Shown: positions 1-7,952, counted from the first letter of the stretch. The stretch is 64,000 bases of DNA from Cohnella zeiphila (GCF_014212055.1 NZ_JACJVO010000008.1:62001-126000); one strand, 5' to 3'. Program-made: numbers and translations. The notes: a model not told the origin generated them from the sequence alone.

Positions 1-2
1 AG

Positions 3-374
3 ATCAAGTCGCTGCGCGGCGGCCGGGCCAACCTGAGCGATGCGTTCGCGACGATCCGGAACGGCGAGATGTTCTTGCACAATATGCATATCAGTCCCTT
101 CGAGCAGGGCAATCGGCACAATCCGACCGATCCGACGCGTGCGCGCAAACTGCTTATGCACAAAGTGCAGATCAATAAGCTGTACGGCCTGTCCCGTCAG
201 GAAGGCTACACCATCGTTCCGCTGAAGGTGTACGTGCGCAACGGTTTTGCCAAATGCCTGATCGGCTTGGGCAAGGGCAAGAAGAATTACGACAAACGCG
301 AATCCGCCGCCAAAAAGGATGCGCAGCGGGACATCCAGCGCGCCCTTCGCGAAAAGCAGAAAGTCAGCCATTAA
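3..374 (+). CDS. smpB: SsrA-binding protein SmpB (5' end outside window)
   Basis: The reading frame is open from the window edge and ends at the TAA at 372-374, giving 123 visible residues of a protein usually about 155-160 long; the N-terminal third is therefore missing. Visible family signatures are IKSLRGGRANLSDAF at the start, then the NMHISPFEQGN block, PTRARKLLMHK and the basic tail GLGKGKKNYDKRE. SmpB binds the tRNA-like part of tmRNA and delivers it to stalled ribosomes. The tmRNA gene follows 204 bases downstream on the same strand, the usual Firmicutes order, which makes the assignment very secure. Confidence 0.97.
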   Translation: MKSLRGGRANLSDAFATIRNGEMFLHNMHISPFEQGNRHNPTDPTRARKLLMHKVQINKLYGLSRQEGYTIVPLKVYVRNGFAKCLIGLGKGKKNYDKRESAAKKDAQRDIQRALREKQKVSH

Positions 375-578
375 TTGTGGCAGCACTTCTGTGGTCCGGC
401 AAGCAGCAATCGCCAACGCTGGCAGCAAGAAGATGCGGTTTTTCGGTGGGATCCGTGGTATACTAGATAAGCACCAATGCAAGAACTGCCGTCATGCAAG
501 CCGATCGAATCGATCGATTGTGTCGACGACAACCGTCCGTTCCATCCGGCTAAGCGCCGTGATGGCGGCCTTCTATCT

Positions 579-943
579 GGGGGCGTTTATGGATTCGACG
601 GGGATAGTTCGAGCATGGGTAGCGGGTAGTGGGGCTGCGTCCGCTTCATCAACGCGGAAAGCCAATTAACTGGCAACCAAAAACAACAACTCGCTCTCGC
701 AGCTTAATAACCTGTGATGCGGCTCCTACCTTCCATCGCCCATGTGGCGGGATAGGGGCTCAACTTTAGTGGGATACGCCGATTAGTCTCCGCCTGGGGC
801 TGACGGAAGAAGACAATCAGGCTGACCCGAAGGGGACCCGGTTACGGGGGGCCTCTAGGGTGACATCAAATCCGTGACTACACCCGTAGAAGCCTATGTG
901 GCGTTGTCTTCGGACAGGGGTTCGACTCCCCTCGCCTCCACCA
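579..943 (+). ncRNA. ssrA: transfer-messenger RNA (tmRNA)
   Basis: The 5' end GGGGGCG (579-585) pairs with CGCCTCC before the CCA at 941-943, forming the tRNA-like acceptor stem. The T-arm sequence GGTTCGACTCCC precedes it. The tag reading frame is at 672-704 and encodes GNQKQQLALAA, followed by two stops (705-710); with the alanine from charged tmRNA the tag is A-GNQKQQLALAA, with the typical ALAA proteolysis end. It releases stalled ribosomes together with SmpB. A TATACT -10-like hexamer at 459-464 could be the promoter of the precursor, but its -35 is poor. The 3' 83 bases (861-943) recur exactly at 2478-2560, so this gene is an integration target. Confidence 0.97.
861..943 (+). repeat. 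tmRNA 3'-end direct repeat, copy 1 (attachment site inside ssrA)
   Basis: This 83-base tract forms the functional 3' end of ssrA and is identical, base for base, to 2478-2560. The shared tract starts at TGACATCAAATCC and ends in the CCA tail. Confidence 0.95.
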
Positions 944-950
944 ACATGAA

Positions 951-977
951 AGCCAGCCGCACGAGGCTGGCTTTTTT
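951..977 (+). terminator. Rho-independent terminator of ssrA
   Basis: Stem AGCCAGCC (951-958) and GGCTGGCT (965-972), six-base loop, then a T run. It lies eight bases after the CCA end of tmRNA and is probably the native ssrA terminator. Confidence 0.9.
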
Positions 978-1121
978 GCGTAGAGCGAGGGGCATCGCCC
1001 CGAATCCGAAGGAGGACAGGGGTTCGACCGCGCGCAGGTCTGCGAATGCAGACCGAGCACGGCATCTGATTCTACCGAAGCGCTCTGCTTCGTCGAATGG
1101 ACTTCGTCAGCAAGTTCAATC

Positions 1122-1151
1122 AGGAATCATATACTCCCCTCGCCTCCACCA
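1122..1151 (+). repeat. Hybrid attachment-site remnant
   Basis: The last 20 bases (ACTCCCCTCGCCTCCACCA plus a preceding T) match the tmRNA 3' terminus, but the flank upstream is AGGAATCATAT rather than the T-arm of ssrA. The same 23-base junction recurs at 7920-7942. This is what is expected when an element's own half-site is joined to the tmRNA core. Confidence 0.7.
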
Positions 1152-1153
1152 TA

Positions 1154-1187
1154 AAAACTCTGACCGCATGAGGTCAGAGTTTTTTTG
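1154..1187 (+). terminator. Terminator of the GACC-GCATGA-GGTC family
   Basis: Twelve-base stem AAAACTCTGACC (1154-1165) / GGTCAGAGTTTT (1172-1183), loop GCATGA, followed by T's. It starts three bases after the attachment remnant ending at 1151. Near-identical hairpins follow the other tmRNA-end copies at 2560 and 7949. Confidence 0.85.
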
Positions 1188-1482
1188 TGGGTGAGAGGAG
1201 GGGTACAGCCGCATCCGAAGAAGACAAGGTACGACCAATGCTCAGGAAACAATTAATTTCACTTCGTTGAAAAGAACTTTAATGGACTTTAATCTTCGTG
1301 AAAGGCTTTGTATCTGCGTTTTGAAGATGTCAGGATTCTCTTAGTTGAAATACGACAAAGAGAAAAAGTCAACAGATCTTAAGATACATTTATTCTAATA
1401 ACCAGAAGGAAAATGGTCGAAAATAATCGAAATAAATTATGATGATAGTATGGAGCAAAGACGTTAAAATAAGGAGCATATA
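1188..1482. other. Non-coding AT-rich lead-in to the DUF3800 gene
   Basis: After the degenerate repeat ending at 1236 the base composition drops sharply to AT-rich. No open frame with a plausible ribosome site is seen. TATGAT at 1438-1443 could be a -10 element for the downstream gene but no good -35 accompanies it. Confidence 0.4.
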
Positions 1483-2193
1483 ATGCATATTTACATGGAT
1501 GACTCGGGTAATATTGAAGGTCAAGGAAAAGTATATGTTTGGGCGGGCATATCCTTATATAATCAGGATAAAAGCCTAACTAATGCACTTGATCCAATAT
1601 TTAGCGGTTTTAATAATTCTCCAGGCTACAGAGAGAAAAAAGGGATGGATGCTACGTTTAAGGAGATGGAGGCTGTATTTCGGTGCCTCACGGGATTTTC
1701 CACCCTTAGAATTTCATATCTTGTTGTTGATAAAAGTTTGGTTACCAGTAATCAAAAAACATTTGTGAAGGGAGCAGTCTCTAAAGACAAAGAGCAAAGT
1801 GAAAATTATTTTCTAAGTAAAGTAGTTAAACGGCTTTCTTTTCCATATGATTCTAATGATAAGCATGTAAATTTGATCATTGATGGTTCACCTAGTCGAG
1901 TAGATTCCGTGAATCGCCTACACGAATACCTTTCTGTACGAATTAATTATCCAGATTGGAACACCAGTTACAGTTGGAATAATTTCAAAGTCGTATACGA
2001 TCCAGGAGTAAACAATCGGCTATTGCAAGCCGTTGACTTTGTTGCAAATCTAATACTTGAGTATTATAAACTTATGGAGTTCGCCTCCAAAAAGAATCCG
2101 ATTGAAGTTAGAAAATACTGTGCACTTTATTCAATCTTAAAGCCCAAAATAACACATCGACTATATCGTATGAAGGGGATAAGTGTTCTATGA
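1483..2193 (+). CDS. DUF3800 domain protein
   Basis: A 236-residue protein preceded by AAGGAG with seven-base spacing to the ATG. It starts MHIYMDDSGN, the hallmark N-terminus of DUF3800 proteins with paired acidic residues after a first beta strand; a second acidic site lies in NLIIDGSPSR and a third in LLQAVDFVANLI. The family is predicted to have an RNase H-like fold and occurs in phages, mobile elements and defence contexts; its biochemical function is not established to my knowledge. Base composition is markedly AT-rich against the GC-rich neighbours, a sign of transfer. Several DUF3800 genes are known to sit beside conserved RNA structures (the DUF3800 RNA motifs), and two hairpin elements lie just downstream here. 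Confidence 0.85.
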   Translation: MHIYMDDSGNIEGQGKVYVWAGISLYNQDKSLTNALDPIFSGFNNSPGYREKKGMDATFKEMEAVFRCLTGFSTLRISYLVVDKSLVTSNQKTFVKGAVSKDKEQSENYFLSKVVKRLSFPYDSNDKHVNLIIDGSPSRVDSVNRLHEYLSVRINYPDWNTSYSWNNFKVVYDPGVNNRLLQAVDFVANLILEYYKLMEFASKKNPIEVRKYCALYSILKPKITHRLYRMKGISVL

Positions 2194-2257
2194 CTTATTG
2201 AATAGAACGTTCTTCTGGAGTATAATAAATAACGCAAGTGCATATTATATTAATGCA

Positions 2258-2330
2258 GACATGTCGGAGAGAAGTGGAGCACGAAGTGCTACTTGCCTCG
2301 GCCTTCCTCTGAATGGCTGCGACGTGTGTC
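2258..2330 (+). ncRNA. Structured RNA candidate A next to DUF3800 gene
   Basis: Nested pairing is visible: outer GACA (2258-2261) with TGTC (2327-2330), GTCG (2263-2266) with CGAC (2320-2323), AGAG (2268-2271) with CTCT (2307-2310), and an apical hairpin AAGT..AGCAC (2272-2282) closed by GAA onto GTGCTACTT (2286-2294). The apical hairpin and the following TTGCC recur almost unchanged in candidate B, whereas the outer helices differ in sequence but still pair. That covariation argues for a functional RNA. It may belong to the DUF3800-associated RNA motifs; the strand is assumed to match the gene. Confidence 0.55.
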
Positions 2331-2352
2331 AGTTTATTTTATGCAACACCAG

Positions 2353-2441
2353 CACTGAGTAGGACAAACATGTTGAGATTAAGTGGAGCACAAAGTGCTA
2401 CTTGCCGCGAGGCCTTATCTCAAGTGTAGTTCTGCTCAGTG
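2353..2441 (+). ncRNA. Structured RNA candidate B next to DUF3800 gene
   Basis: Outer helix CACTGAG (2353-2359) with CTCAGTG (2435-2441), then ACA (2368-2370) with TGT (2425-2427), TTGAGAT (2373-2379) with ATCTCAA (2417-2423), and the same apical hairpin as candidate A (AAGTGGAGCAC, AA, AGTGCTACTT; 2381-2402). A GCC-GCGA-GGC mini-hairpin with a GNRA loop (2404-2413) follows. It is about 110 bases downstream of A and only 37 bases before the second tmRNA-end repeat. Confidence 0.55.
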
Positions 2442-2477
2442 TTCGCTATTTTTTGATGTCCTAAAAGCCCCACAAGA

Positions 2478-2560
2478 TGACATCAAATCCGTGACTACAC
2501 CCGTAGAAGCCTATGTGGCGTTGTCTTCGGACAGGGGTTCGACTCCCCTCGCCTCCACCA
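2478..2560 (+). repeat. tmRNA 3'-end direct repeat, copy 3 (island end)
   Basis: Exact 83-base copy of 861-943, including acceptor strand and CCA, but with no tmRNA body upstream: it is preceded by island sequence. It marks the distal end of the DUF3800 island. Confidence 0.95.
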
Positions 2561-2563
2561 TGT

Positions 2564-2594
2564 AAAACCCCGACCGCATGAGGTCGGGGTTTTT
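2564..2594 (+). terminator. Terminator of the GACC-GCATGA-GGTC family
   Basis: Stem AAAACCCCGACC (2564-2575) / GGTCGGGGTTTT (2582-2593) with loop GCATGA. It begins four bases after the CCA of the repeat copy and is almost identical to the hairpins at 7953 and 29687. Confidence 0.85.
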
Positions 2595-2754
2595 GCATGG
2601 TTGCGAGTGGGGGGTTAATGCAATTAATCATTTATTTAGTTTACGGCGCAAAGTCCAACCGGCTTAAATCGAATTCGAATTGATTAACAGAAAACAAGTA
2701 GTAAAATAAATTTGTACGAATGATGGGATAAAGAGCCATTTTGAGGAGTAAGAG

Positions 2755-5700
2755 ATGATGAACCAAGGCCTATATGAACAAGTCATCAACCAACTGACAG
2801 CTAACCGACTGTCTGATCTTGACCTTTCCGCCTACGAGATCGGCAAAGAAAAGTTAGACGTCGAGGAAGCGCGGCAGTTGCTCTCCAATTACATCACACT
2901 CGTGACGCGTAGGGCCTTGAAGATGGTGCGTGAGCAAACGGCTGCGGACAGTGAGGAGGAGCTCATCCTTGCTCAGGTTCAGACCTGCAACGAGATGATC
3001 GCGACGTTGAAGAGCAGCCTTGGGCCTGAGGAATGCGATCAGCTTAAGCTGGACGAGCAAGGGGAAGTCCTTACTTACATATACAGCAAGATCAATCATA
3101 TCCGATCCTTCAAAAACGAGAAGATCATTCGTCCGGCGACGCCTCTGTCGCAGAGCTCCTTATTCACGGGCGCGCATTCCGAGCCGAACATGCTGCACGA
3201 GTTGAAGCACGAGATCGTGACCTCCGACCGGATCGACTTTCTCGTGTCGTTCATCAAGTGGAGCGGATTGCGCATTCTGATGGAGCAACTTGAGAGCTTT
3301 ACCTCGAATGGCGGTCAGCTCCGAGTCATCACGACAACCTACATGGAGGCAACCGACTACAAAGCGATCGTGGAACTGAGCAAGCTCCCGAACACGGAGA
3401 TCAAGATCTCTTACGACACGGATCGGACGCGTTTGCACGCCAAGGCGTATGTATTTAAGCGGGACACTGGGTTCACGACGGCATATGTTGGCTCTTCCAA
3501 TCTTTCTAATCCGGCGCTCACAAGCGGCCTCGAGTGGAACGTAAAGGTTACGGAGAAAGACTCGTACGATGTCTTGAAAAAGATCGAAGCGACCTTCGAG
3601 AGCTACTGGAACGATAGGGAATTTAAGACGTTCGTTCCGGATGACAAAGCGCATGAACAACTCCTTTTCCAAGCCCTCTCCAAGAGCAAAACTGCCGAGT
3701 CGAATCCGTCGGTTTATTTTCCATTCGAGATTACTCCCTATGATTATCAGAAGGAGATTCTCGAGAAGCTGGAAGCGCAGAGAACGTTATACGATCGGCA
3801 TTATAACCTTGTCGTAGCGGCGACCGGAGTGGGGAAAACGGTCGTTTCGGCTTTCGATTACAAGCGTTTTGCGGAAAAGCGGACTGAGGCCCGCTTGTTA
3901 TTCGTCGCACACAGGGAAGAGATTTTGAAGCAGAGTAGGGATACGTTCCGTTATATCGTGAAGAACCTAAACTTCGGGGAGCTGCATGTTGGCAGCAACC
4001 AGGCGCAAACGTTGGAGCATTTGTTCATCAGCATCCAGAGCTTTAATTCGATGAGGTTGACGGAGCATACAACGCCAGACTTCTACGATTATATCGTCGT
4101 GGATGAATTTCACCATGCGGCGGCGCCTTCTTATCAGAAGCTGCTGTCTTACTATAAGCCGCACATTTTGCTCGGATTGACCGCGACACCGGAAAGAATG
4201 GACGGCAAGGATATTCTCGCTTATTTCGACAATACGATTGCTGCTGAGATCCGACTGACTGATGCGATCGATCGGAAACTTCTCAGTCCGTTCCAGTATT
4301 TCGGCGTAACGGACCAGGTGGATCTGACTCAAGTGAAGTGGTCGAGGCGCGGGTACGATCTGGCCGAATTGGAGAGCCTCTATACGAATAACAAGATTCG
4401 GGCGGTCCAGATTCTAAACAGCATGAGAAAATACGTTACGGACATGGATCAGGTCAAAGGGCTTGGCTTCTGCGCAGGCGTGGACCATGCCAAGTATATG
4501 GCGAAGGTTTTTGAAGAGGCAGGCATTTCGGCAATTGCGCTTCATGGCGGATCCGGCGACGAGGAAAGGCAGCAGGCCAAGGCTCGTCTTACGAATGGCG
4601 AGATCAAGATGATCTTCGTGGTCGATCTGTACAACGAAGGGGTCGACATTCCGGCCGTTAACACGATTCTGTTCCTTCGTCCGACGGAGAGCTTGACCGT
4701 TTTCCTACAGCAGTTGGGACGCGGTCTTCGTCTTGCCGAAGGCAAAGAATGCCTAACGGTGCTGGACTTTATCGGGCAGGCGCACCAGGAGTACAATTTT
4801 CAAGATAAGTTCCGGGCTCTGATCGGGCATACGAAGCACTCGGTTCAGCATTACGTCGAGCAAGGCTTCTCGAGCTTGCCGCGGGGGAGCTTCATTCAAC
4901 TGGAGAAGCAAGCGAAGGCTTATATTCTCGGGAGTTTGAAGCAAGCTGTCATAAGCCGCAGAAGCTTAATTAACAAAATGAAATACTTTGAAGAGGATTC
5001 GAGGCTGCAGCTGTCGCTTGAGAACTTCATCGGTTATCATGGGTTGAGCTTGTACGAATTGTATGGCGGCCGGACGGGGAACCGGACGTTTACCGGCTTG
5101 CAGGAGGAAGCGGGAGTCGCGGAAGCAAGGGCGGGGTATACTTGGGAGAATGCCAATATCGTGGCGAAAAGAGTTCCTGCGCTGCTGAACATCAATTCGC
5201 GGAGATGGATCAAGTTCCTGCTCACTTACCTTCAGGAAGGCACGCTCCCCGGCTCGGAAGAAGAACGGCTCATGATGAACATGCTTTATTACACCTTTTA
5301 CCGAACCGAGCCATCCCGGAATGGATATGCCAGTGCGCACGAAGCCATTCAAGCCGCTCTTGCTTACCCGGCTTTCCGCGAAGAAGTCGTTCAGATTCTG
5401 AAGATCGAGCTGGCCCACCTGGATTTCGTGGACAAGCCGAATGATTTTCCATACGCATGCCCGCTCGATGTCCATTGCACCTATTCCATGGACCAGATTC
5501 TCGCGGCATTCGGGTATTGGAACGAGGAGAAGGCGCCGAGCTTCCGCGAGGGCGTAAAGTATTTCGAGGATAAACAGACGGATATCTTCTTTATCACGTT
5601 AAACAAGTCCGACAAAGACTTCTCGCCATCGACTCTCTATGAAGATTATGCGATAAACGAGAGGTTATTTCACTGGCAGACTCAGAGCCGAACGTCCGAG

Positions 5701-5928
5701 GAGTCGAGGACGGCCCGGCGCTACATTCATCATCGGCAGATGGGGACGCGGATCGCTTTGTTCGTGCGGGAGTACAAGGAGGAGCACAACTTTACGTCTC
5801 CATTTGTATTCCTGGGGGAGGCGGAGTATGTGAAGCATGAGGGGAGCAAGCCGATAAGCTTCGTGTGGAGGCTCGCGCACGATATCCCTCCGGGGATGAT
5901 TCAGGCGGCGAATAAGGTTATTGTATAG
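2755..5928 (+). CDS. PLD-nuclease / SF2 helicase / DUF3427 protein
   Basis: A 1,057-residue protein with GAGGAG five bases before an ATGATG start. A phospholipase-D-type nuclease module lies near residues 130-290, with HAKAYV at about 228 and YVGSSNLSNPAL shortly after. An SF2 helicase core follows: Walker A ATGVGKT near 356, DEFHH box near 448, LTATPERMDG, and the motif VI region QQLGRGLRLA. The C-terminal 250 residues match the DUF3427 region. Such proteins are DNA-acting enzymes often located in defence islands; nicking or degradation of foreign DNA is a reasonable but unproven role. It is preceded by a partial palindrome AATC..GAATTCGAATT..GATT (2667-2685) that could be an operator. It stands alone between tmRNA-end remnants. 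Confidence 0.88.
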   Translation: MMNQGLYEQVINQLTANRLSDLDLSAYEIGKEKLDVEEARQLLSNYITLVTRRALKMVREQTAADSEEELILAQVQTCNEMIATLKSSLGPEECDQLKLDEQGEVLTYIYSKINHIRSFKNEKIIRPATPLSQSSLFTGAHSEPNMLHELKHEIVTSDRIDFLVSFIKWSGLRILMEQLESFTSNGGQLRVITTTYMEATDYKAIVELSKLPNTEIKISYDTDRTRLHAKAYVFKRDTGFTTAYVGSSNLSNPALTSGLEWNVKVTEKDSYDVLKKIEATFESYWNDREFKTFVPDDKAHEQLLFQALSKSKTAESNPSVYFPFEITPYDYQKEILEKLEAQRTLYDRHYNLVVAATGVGKTVVSAFDYKRFAEKRTEARLLFVAHREEILKQSRDTFRYIVKNLNFGELHVGSNQAQTLEHLFISIQSFNSMRLTEHTTPDFYDYIVVDEFHHAAAPSYQKLLSYYKPHILLGLTATPERMDGKDILAYFDNTIAAEIRLTDAIDRKLLSPFQYFGVTDQVDLTQVKWSRRGYDLAELESLYTNNKIRAVQILNSMRKYVTDMDQVKGLGFCAGVDHAKYMAKVFEEAGISAIALHGGSGDEERQQAKARLTNGEIKMIFVVDLYNEGVDIPAVNTILFLRPTESLTVFLQQLGRGLRLAEGKECLTVLDFIGQAHQEYNFQDKFRALIGHTKHSVQHYVEQGFSSLPRGSFIQLEKQAKAYILGSLKQAVISRRSLINKMKYFEEDSRLQLSLENFIGYHGLSLYELYGGRTGNRTFTGLQEEAGVAEARAGYTWENANIVAKRVPALLNINSRRWIKFLLTYLQEGTLPGSEEERLMMNMLYYTFYRTEPSRNGYASAHEAIQAALAYPAFREEVVQILKIELAHLDFVDKPNDFPYACPLDVHCTYSMDQILAAFGYWNEEKAPSFREGVKYFEDKQTDIFFITLNKSDKDFSPSTLYEDYAINERLFHWQTQSRTSEESRTARRYIHHRQMGTRIALFVREYKEEHNFTSPFVFLGEAEYVKHEGSKPISFVWRLAHDIPPGMIQAANKVIV

Positions 5929-5955
5929 AGAAAGAATAAAAGGAGACGAACTCGA

Positions 5956-6318
5956 GTGCAAACGTTTATCGTACTTGGAAGCATTCTGATGGCTGTCGCG
6001 GTTGCGATGGGCGCATTCGGAGCGCATGCGTTAAAGAGCAAGCTTGAACCGGACAAATTGAAAGTATACGAGACAGGCGTACAGTATCATATCATCCACG
6101 CTCTTGGCTTGATTGCGGTGGGGTTGCTGGTCAGCCATTATCCGGAAGTCGGCATGATCAAGGTCGCGGGCTGGTTCATGGCGGCGGGGATTGTTCTATT
6201 TTCGGGAAGCCTCTATGGGTTGAGCATGAAGAGAATTCGGCTGCTTGGCCCGATTACTCCGCTCGGCGGTTTATCTTTCATAATCGGCTGGGTGCTTGTC
6301 GCCGTAGGCGTGATGTAG
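5956..6318 (+). CDS. DUF423 (YwdK-like) membrane protein
   Basis: A 120-residue protein starting at GTG with GGAG ten bases upstream, 27 bases after the helicase gene. Four hydrophobic segments are visible. The family signature GAFGAHALK near residues 20-28, ending a first membrane helix, and YHIIHALGL identify DUF423. Its function is unknown. Close spacing suggests co-transcription with the helicase and the following gene, although DUF423 genes are generally chromosomal housekeeping-type genes, so this may be ordinary sequence trapped between attachment remnants. Confidence 0.88.
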   Translation: MQTFIVLGSILMAVAVAMGAFGAHALKSKLEPDKLKVYETGVQYHIIHALGLIAVGLLVSHYPEVGMIKVAGWFMAAGIVLFSGSLYGLSMKRIRLLGPITPLGGLSFIIGWVLVAVGVM

Positions 6319-6347
6319 TTCCACAAACCCAAAACGGAGTGAGCGAA

Positions 6348-7589
6348 ATGCCTAAAGCTGCAACCCTTGCAGATATCAAGAACGAACTGAAAAGCATCAT
6401 CCGCTCCAACTCGGACAGAGGATTTCTGCCTTATGGAGGGTATAACAACGTCTGTCATGCCATGCTCCGGATGCTGGACGACAGCAAGGCATCGGAAGAC
6501 CGGAATGAGGCGTTTAACATTCGTCTTTACCTTCTGATCGAGATGGTTAAGCTTTTCTCCCATGCAGACGCCTCGTCAGGCTTGCACAGTCAAGTGATCG
6601 ACGACTGCTTAGGCGGGATCGACGAATTTTGTAAAGCCGTTTCGGCCGAAGAGAGCAAGAAGGCTCTCCAGTCGATCCTCAAGGCGGCCAAGAACAAAGC
6701 GTTTGGAGAGTGGGAGGAATACGGCTATCGATTGCTGCGAAGCACCGTTCATCTCGTTCAGGATTCGAAGCAGGCCGAAGCCGTTTACGAGCTTTTCCGG
6801 ATTCTTGGGCCTATGTACGGGGGAAAGGAATATCCGGACCGCTATCTCATTACCCAAGGGATCATCGAGCGATTGGAGGGCGCGGCCGCGGCGGAAAAGT
6901 ACCGGATGGAGCATCTTCATGTTCCGGAGATTCGCAAACTCGTGGTTGAAGAGGCGATAGAAGCCGGGCAGTATGAGCTGGCCGAAAAGCTGAGTCGCGA
7001 GGCATTAGCGCAGGTTATTCGACATTGGGAACCTTCGGCGTGGGCTTATGATCTTGAACGGATCTACGCCCTTACAGGTGAAAAGGACAAGCAAATCGAG
7101 ATCGTTCAACTTATTTTGACGAAGGGCGATCGTTCTTACTATTCGAAGTTAAAGGCTCTATTCCAAGCCGAGGGAACGTGGGAGCAGCAAAGAGAGCCCA
7201 TTCTGCAAAAACTGTCCGAAGCCTACATGTCCCATAGCTTTGCTGCCCTTCTGTCGGAGGAGAATGAGACGGGGCGTTTGCTTAATGTCGTTGAGAAAAG
7301 TCCGATCCTCATTGAGCATTACGGCATGCAGCTGGCGCGCGAGTATCCTGCGGAGACGTACCGAATTTTCGAAGCGTATATCCTGAACGAAGCGGCGGAA
7401 GCAACCGATAGAAGAAAGTATAAAGGAGTTTGCAAGCTGATTAGAGCTTATGATCAAGCGGGTGCCAAAGCAGAGGCAAGAGGAATGATTCAGCGCTTGA
7501 TCGAGAAGTATCCTCGCCGCGTTGCGATGGTGGACGAGCTGCAAACATTGGATAAGAAGTTGATGAGGCAGCTTCCAGTATCAGACTAA
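6348..7589 (+). CDS. Helical-repeat protein resembling SWIM-finger protein C-termini
   Basis: A 413-residue, almost entirely alpha-helical protein. The ATG at 6348 is preferred over the in-frame GTG at 6339 because GGAG (6336-6339) then has nine-base spacing. TPR-like helix pairs run through residues 100-400, including LVVEEAIEAGQYELAEKLS, and it ends with a LIEKYPRRVAMVDEL segment that resembles the C-terminal region of SWIM zinc-finger proteins (DUF6880-like). No CxCxnCxH finger is present, so it is either a truncated relative or an independent helical scaffold. The link to SWIM proteins is from memory of the pattern and only moderate. It lies 29 bases after the DUF423 gene. Confidence 0.6.
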   Translation: MPKAATLADIKNELKSIIRSNSDRGFLPYGGYNNVCHAMLRMLDDSKASEDRNEAFNIRLYLLIEMVKLFSHADASSGLHSQVIDDCLGGIDEFCKAVSAEESKKALQSILKAAKNKAFGEWEEYGYRLLRSTVHLVQDSKQAEAVYELFRILGPMYGGKEYPDRYLITQGIIERLEGAAAAEKYRMEHLHVPEIRKLVVEEAIEAGQYELAEKLSREALAQVIRHWEPSAWAYDLERIYALTGEKDKQIEIVQLILTKGDRSYYSKLKALFQAEGTWEQQREPILQKLSEAYMSHSFAALLSEENETGRLLNVVEKSPILIEHYGMQLAREYPAETYRIFEAYILNEAAEATDRRKYKGVCKLIRAYDQAGAKAEARGMIQRLIEKYPRRVAMVDELQTLDKKLMRQLPVSD

Positions 7590-7716
7590 TTAACGTGGCG
7601 GTATCAGGAACAGCTAAATATCGATTTATTGTTATCGGTGATAAGCGAGTATGGGTACCGAAAATGCCGAAGCCGACGACTAAGAATTGAACATTATCTT
7701 GAGGTGCTCCCTGGCT

Positions 7717-7919
7717 GGGCGATGAAGGCAAGAGTCTATTGCACGTATTGAAAATGGGGGCTCTATTCCACGGCTAGATACAATGTTCCGACTCGCGCTT
7801 GGACTTGGAATGAAAATAACCGTGAATGGCATGGAAGAGGCGGCCTCCACTAGTGTAGGTTGGTTACACGGGAGGCCTCTAGGTGACATCAAATCCGCGA
7901 CTACACTCGTAGAAGCCTA
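7717..7919 (+). pseudogene. XRE-family antitoxin-like HTH, 5'-truncated and frameshifted
   Basis: In frame, the segment reads RQESIARIENGGSIPRLDT followed by MFRLALGLGMKITV, the recognition helix and following helices of an XRE antitoxin (HigA-type: SxSxIARIENGxxxPxLDTL.RIA.ALG). The preceding residues LAG sit in another frame; removal of one G near ATGAAGGCA would restore LAG-MKQESIARIEN, so a frameshift is likely. No start or upstream helices remain. The frame continues directly into the tmRNA-end remnant and stops at its TAA, showing that integration cut the gene. The stretch 7606-7686 (ending KPTTKN then stop) may be a remnant of a partner but I cannot identify it. Confidence 0.6.
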
Positions 7920-7949
7920 AGGAATCATATACTCCCCTCGCCGCCACCA
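7862..7949 (+). repeat. Degenerate tmRNA 3'-end remnant, copy 4
   Basis: 7862-7919 matches tmRNA 840-897 with several substitutions and indels; the remainder of the T-arm is lost and replaced by AGGAATCATAT, then ACTCCCCTCGCC.CCACCA matches the tmRNA end with one substitution (7930-7949). The junction sequence equals that of 1122-1144. This is the most decayed, presumably oldest, of the integration footprints. Confidence 0.8.
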
Positions 7950-7952
7950 TGT

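Larger units (their letters stand above)
978..1236 (+). repeat. Degenerate duplicated unit downstream of attachment cores
   Basis: The stretch 978-1029, which ends with a T-loop mimic (GACAGGGGTTCGACC), is clearly related to 1187-1236, which ends GACAAGGTACGACC. Each copy follows an attachment core and its terminator, so 944-1151 and 1152-onward look like a decayed tandem duplication of an integration footprint. Neither copy can fold into a full tRNA. Confidence 0.6.
944..2560 (+). mobile_element. Small genomic island integrated at the tmRNA 3' end
   Basis: The segment is bounded by a perfect 83-base direct repeat of the tmRNA 3' end (861-943 and 2478-2560), the footprint of site-specific integration at ssrA. 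It contains one clear gene, the AT-rich DUF3800 gene at 1483-2193, and two structured RNA-like elements. An additional internal attachment remnant lies at 1122-1151, so at least two integration events are layered here. No integrase gene is visible between the repeats, so mobilisation would need a recombinase in trans, or the integrase has been lost. Boundaries are seen directly; the mechanism is inferred. Confidence 0.75.

Noticed and set aside
1014..1031. T-loop-like GACAGGGGTTCGACC as part of a tRNA gene
   Set aside because: No acceptor or anticodon arms can be formed around it; it is a relic of the tmRNA 3' end.
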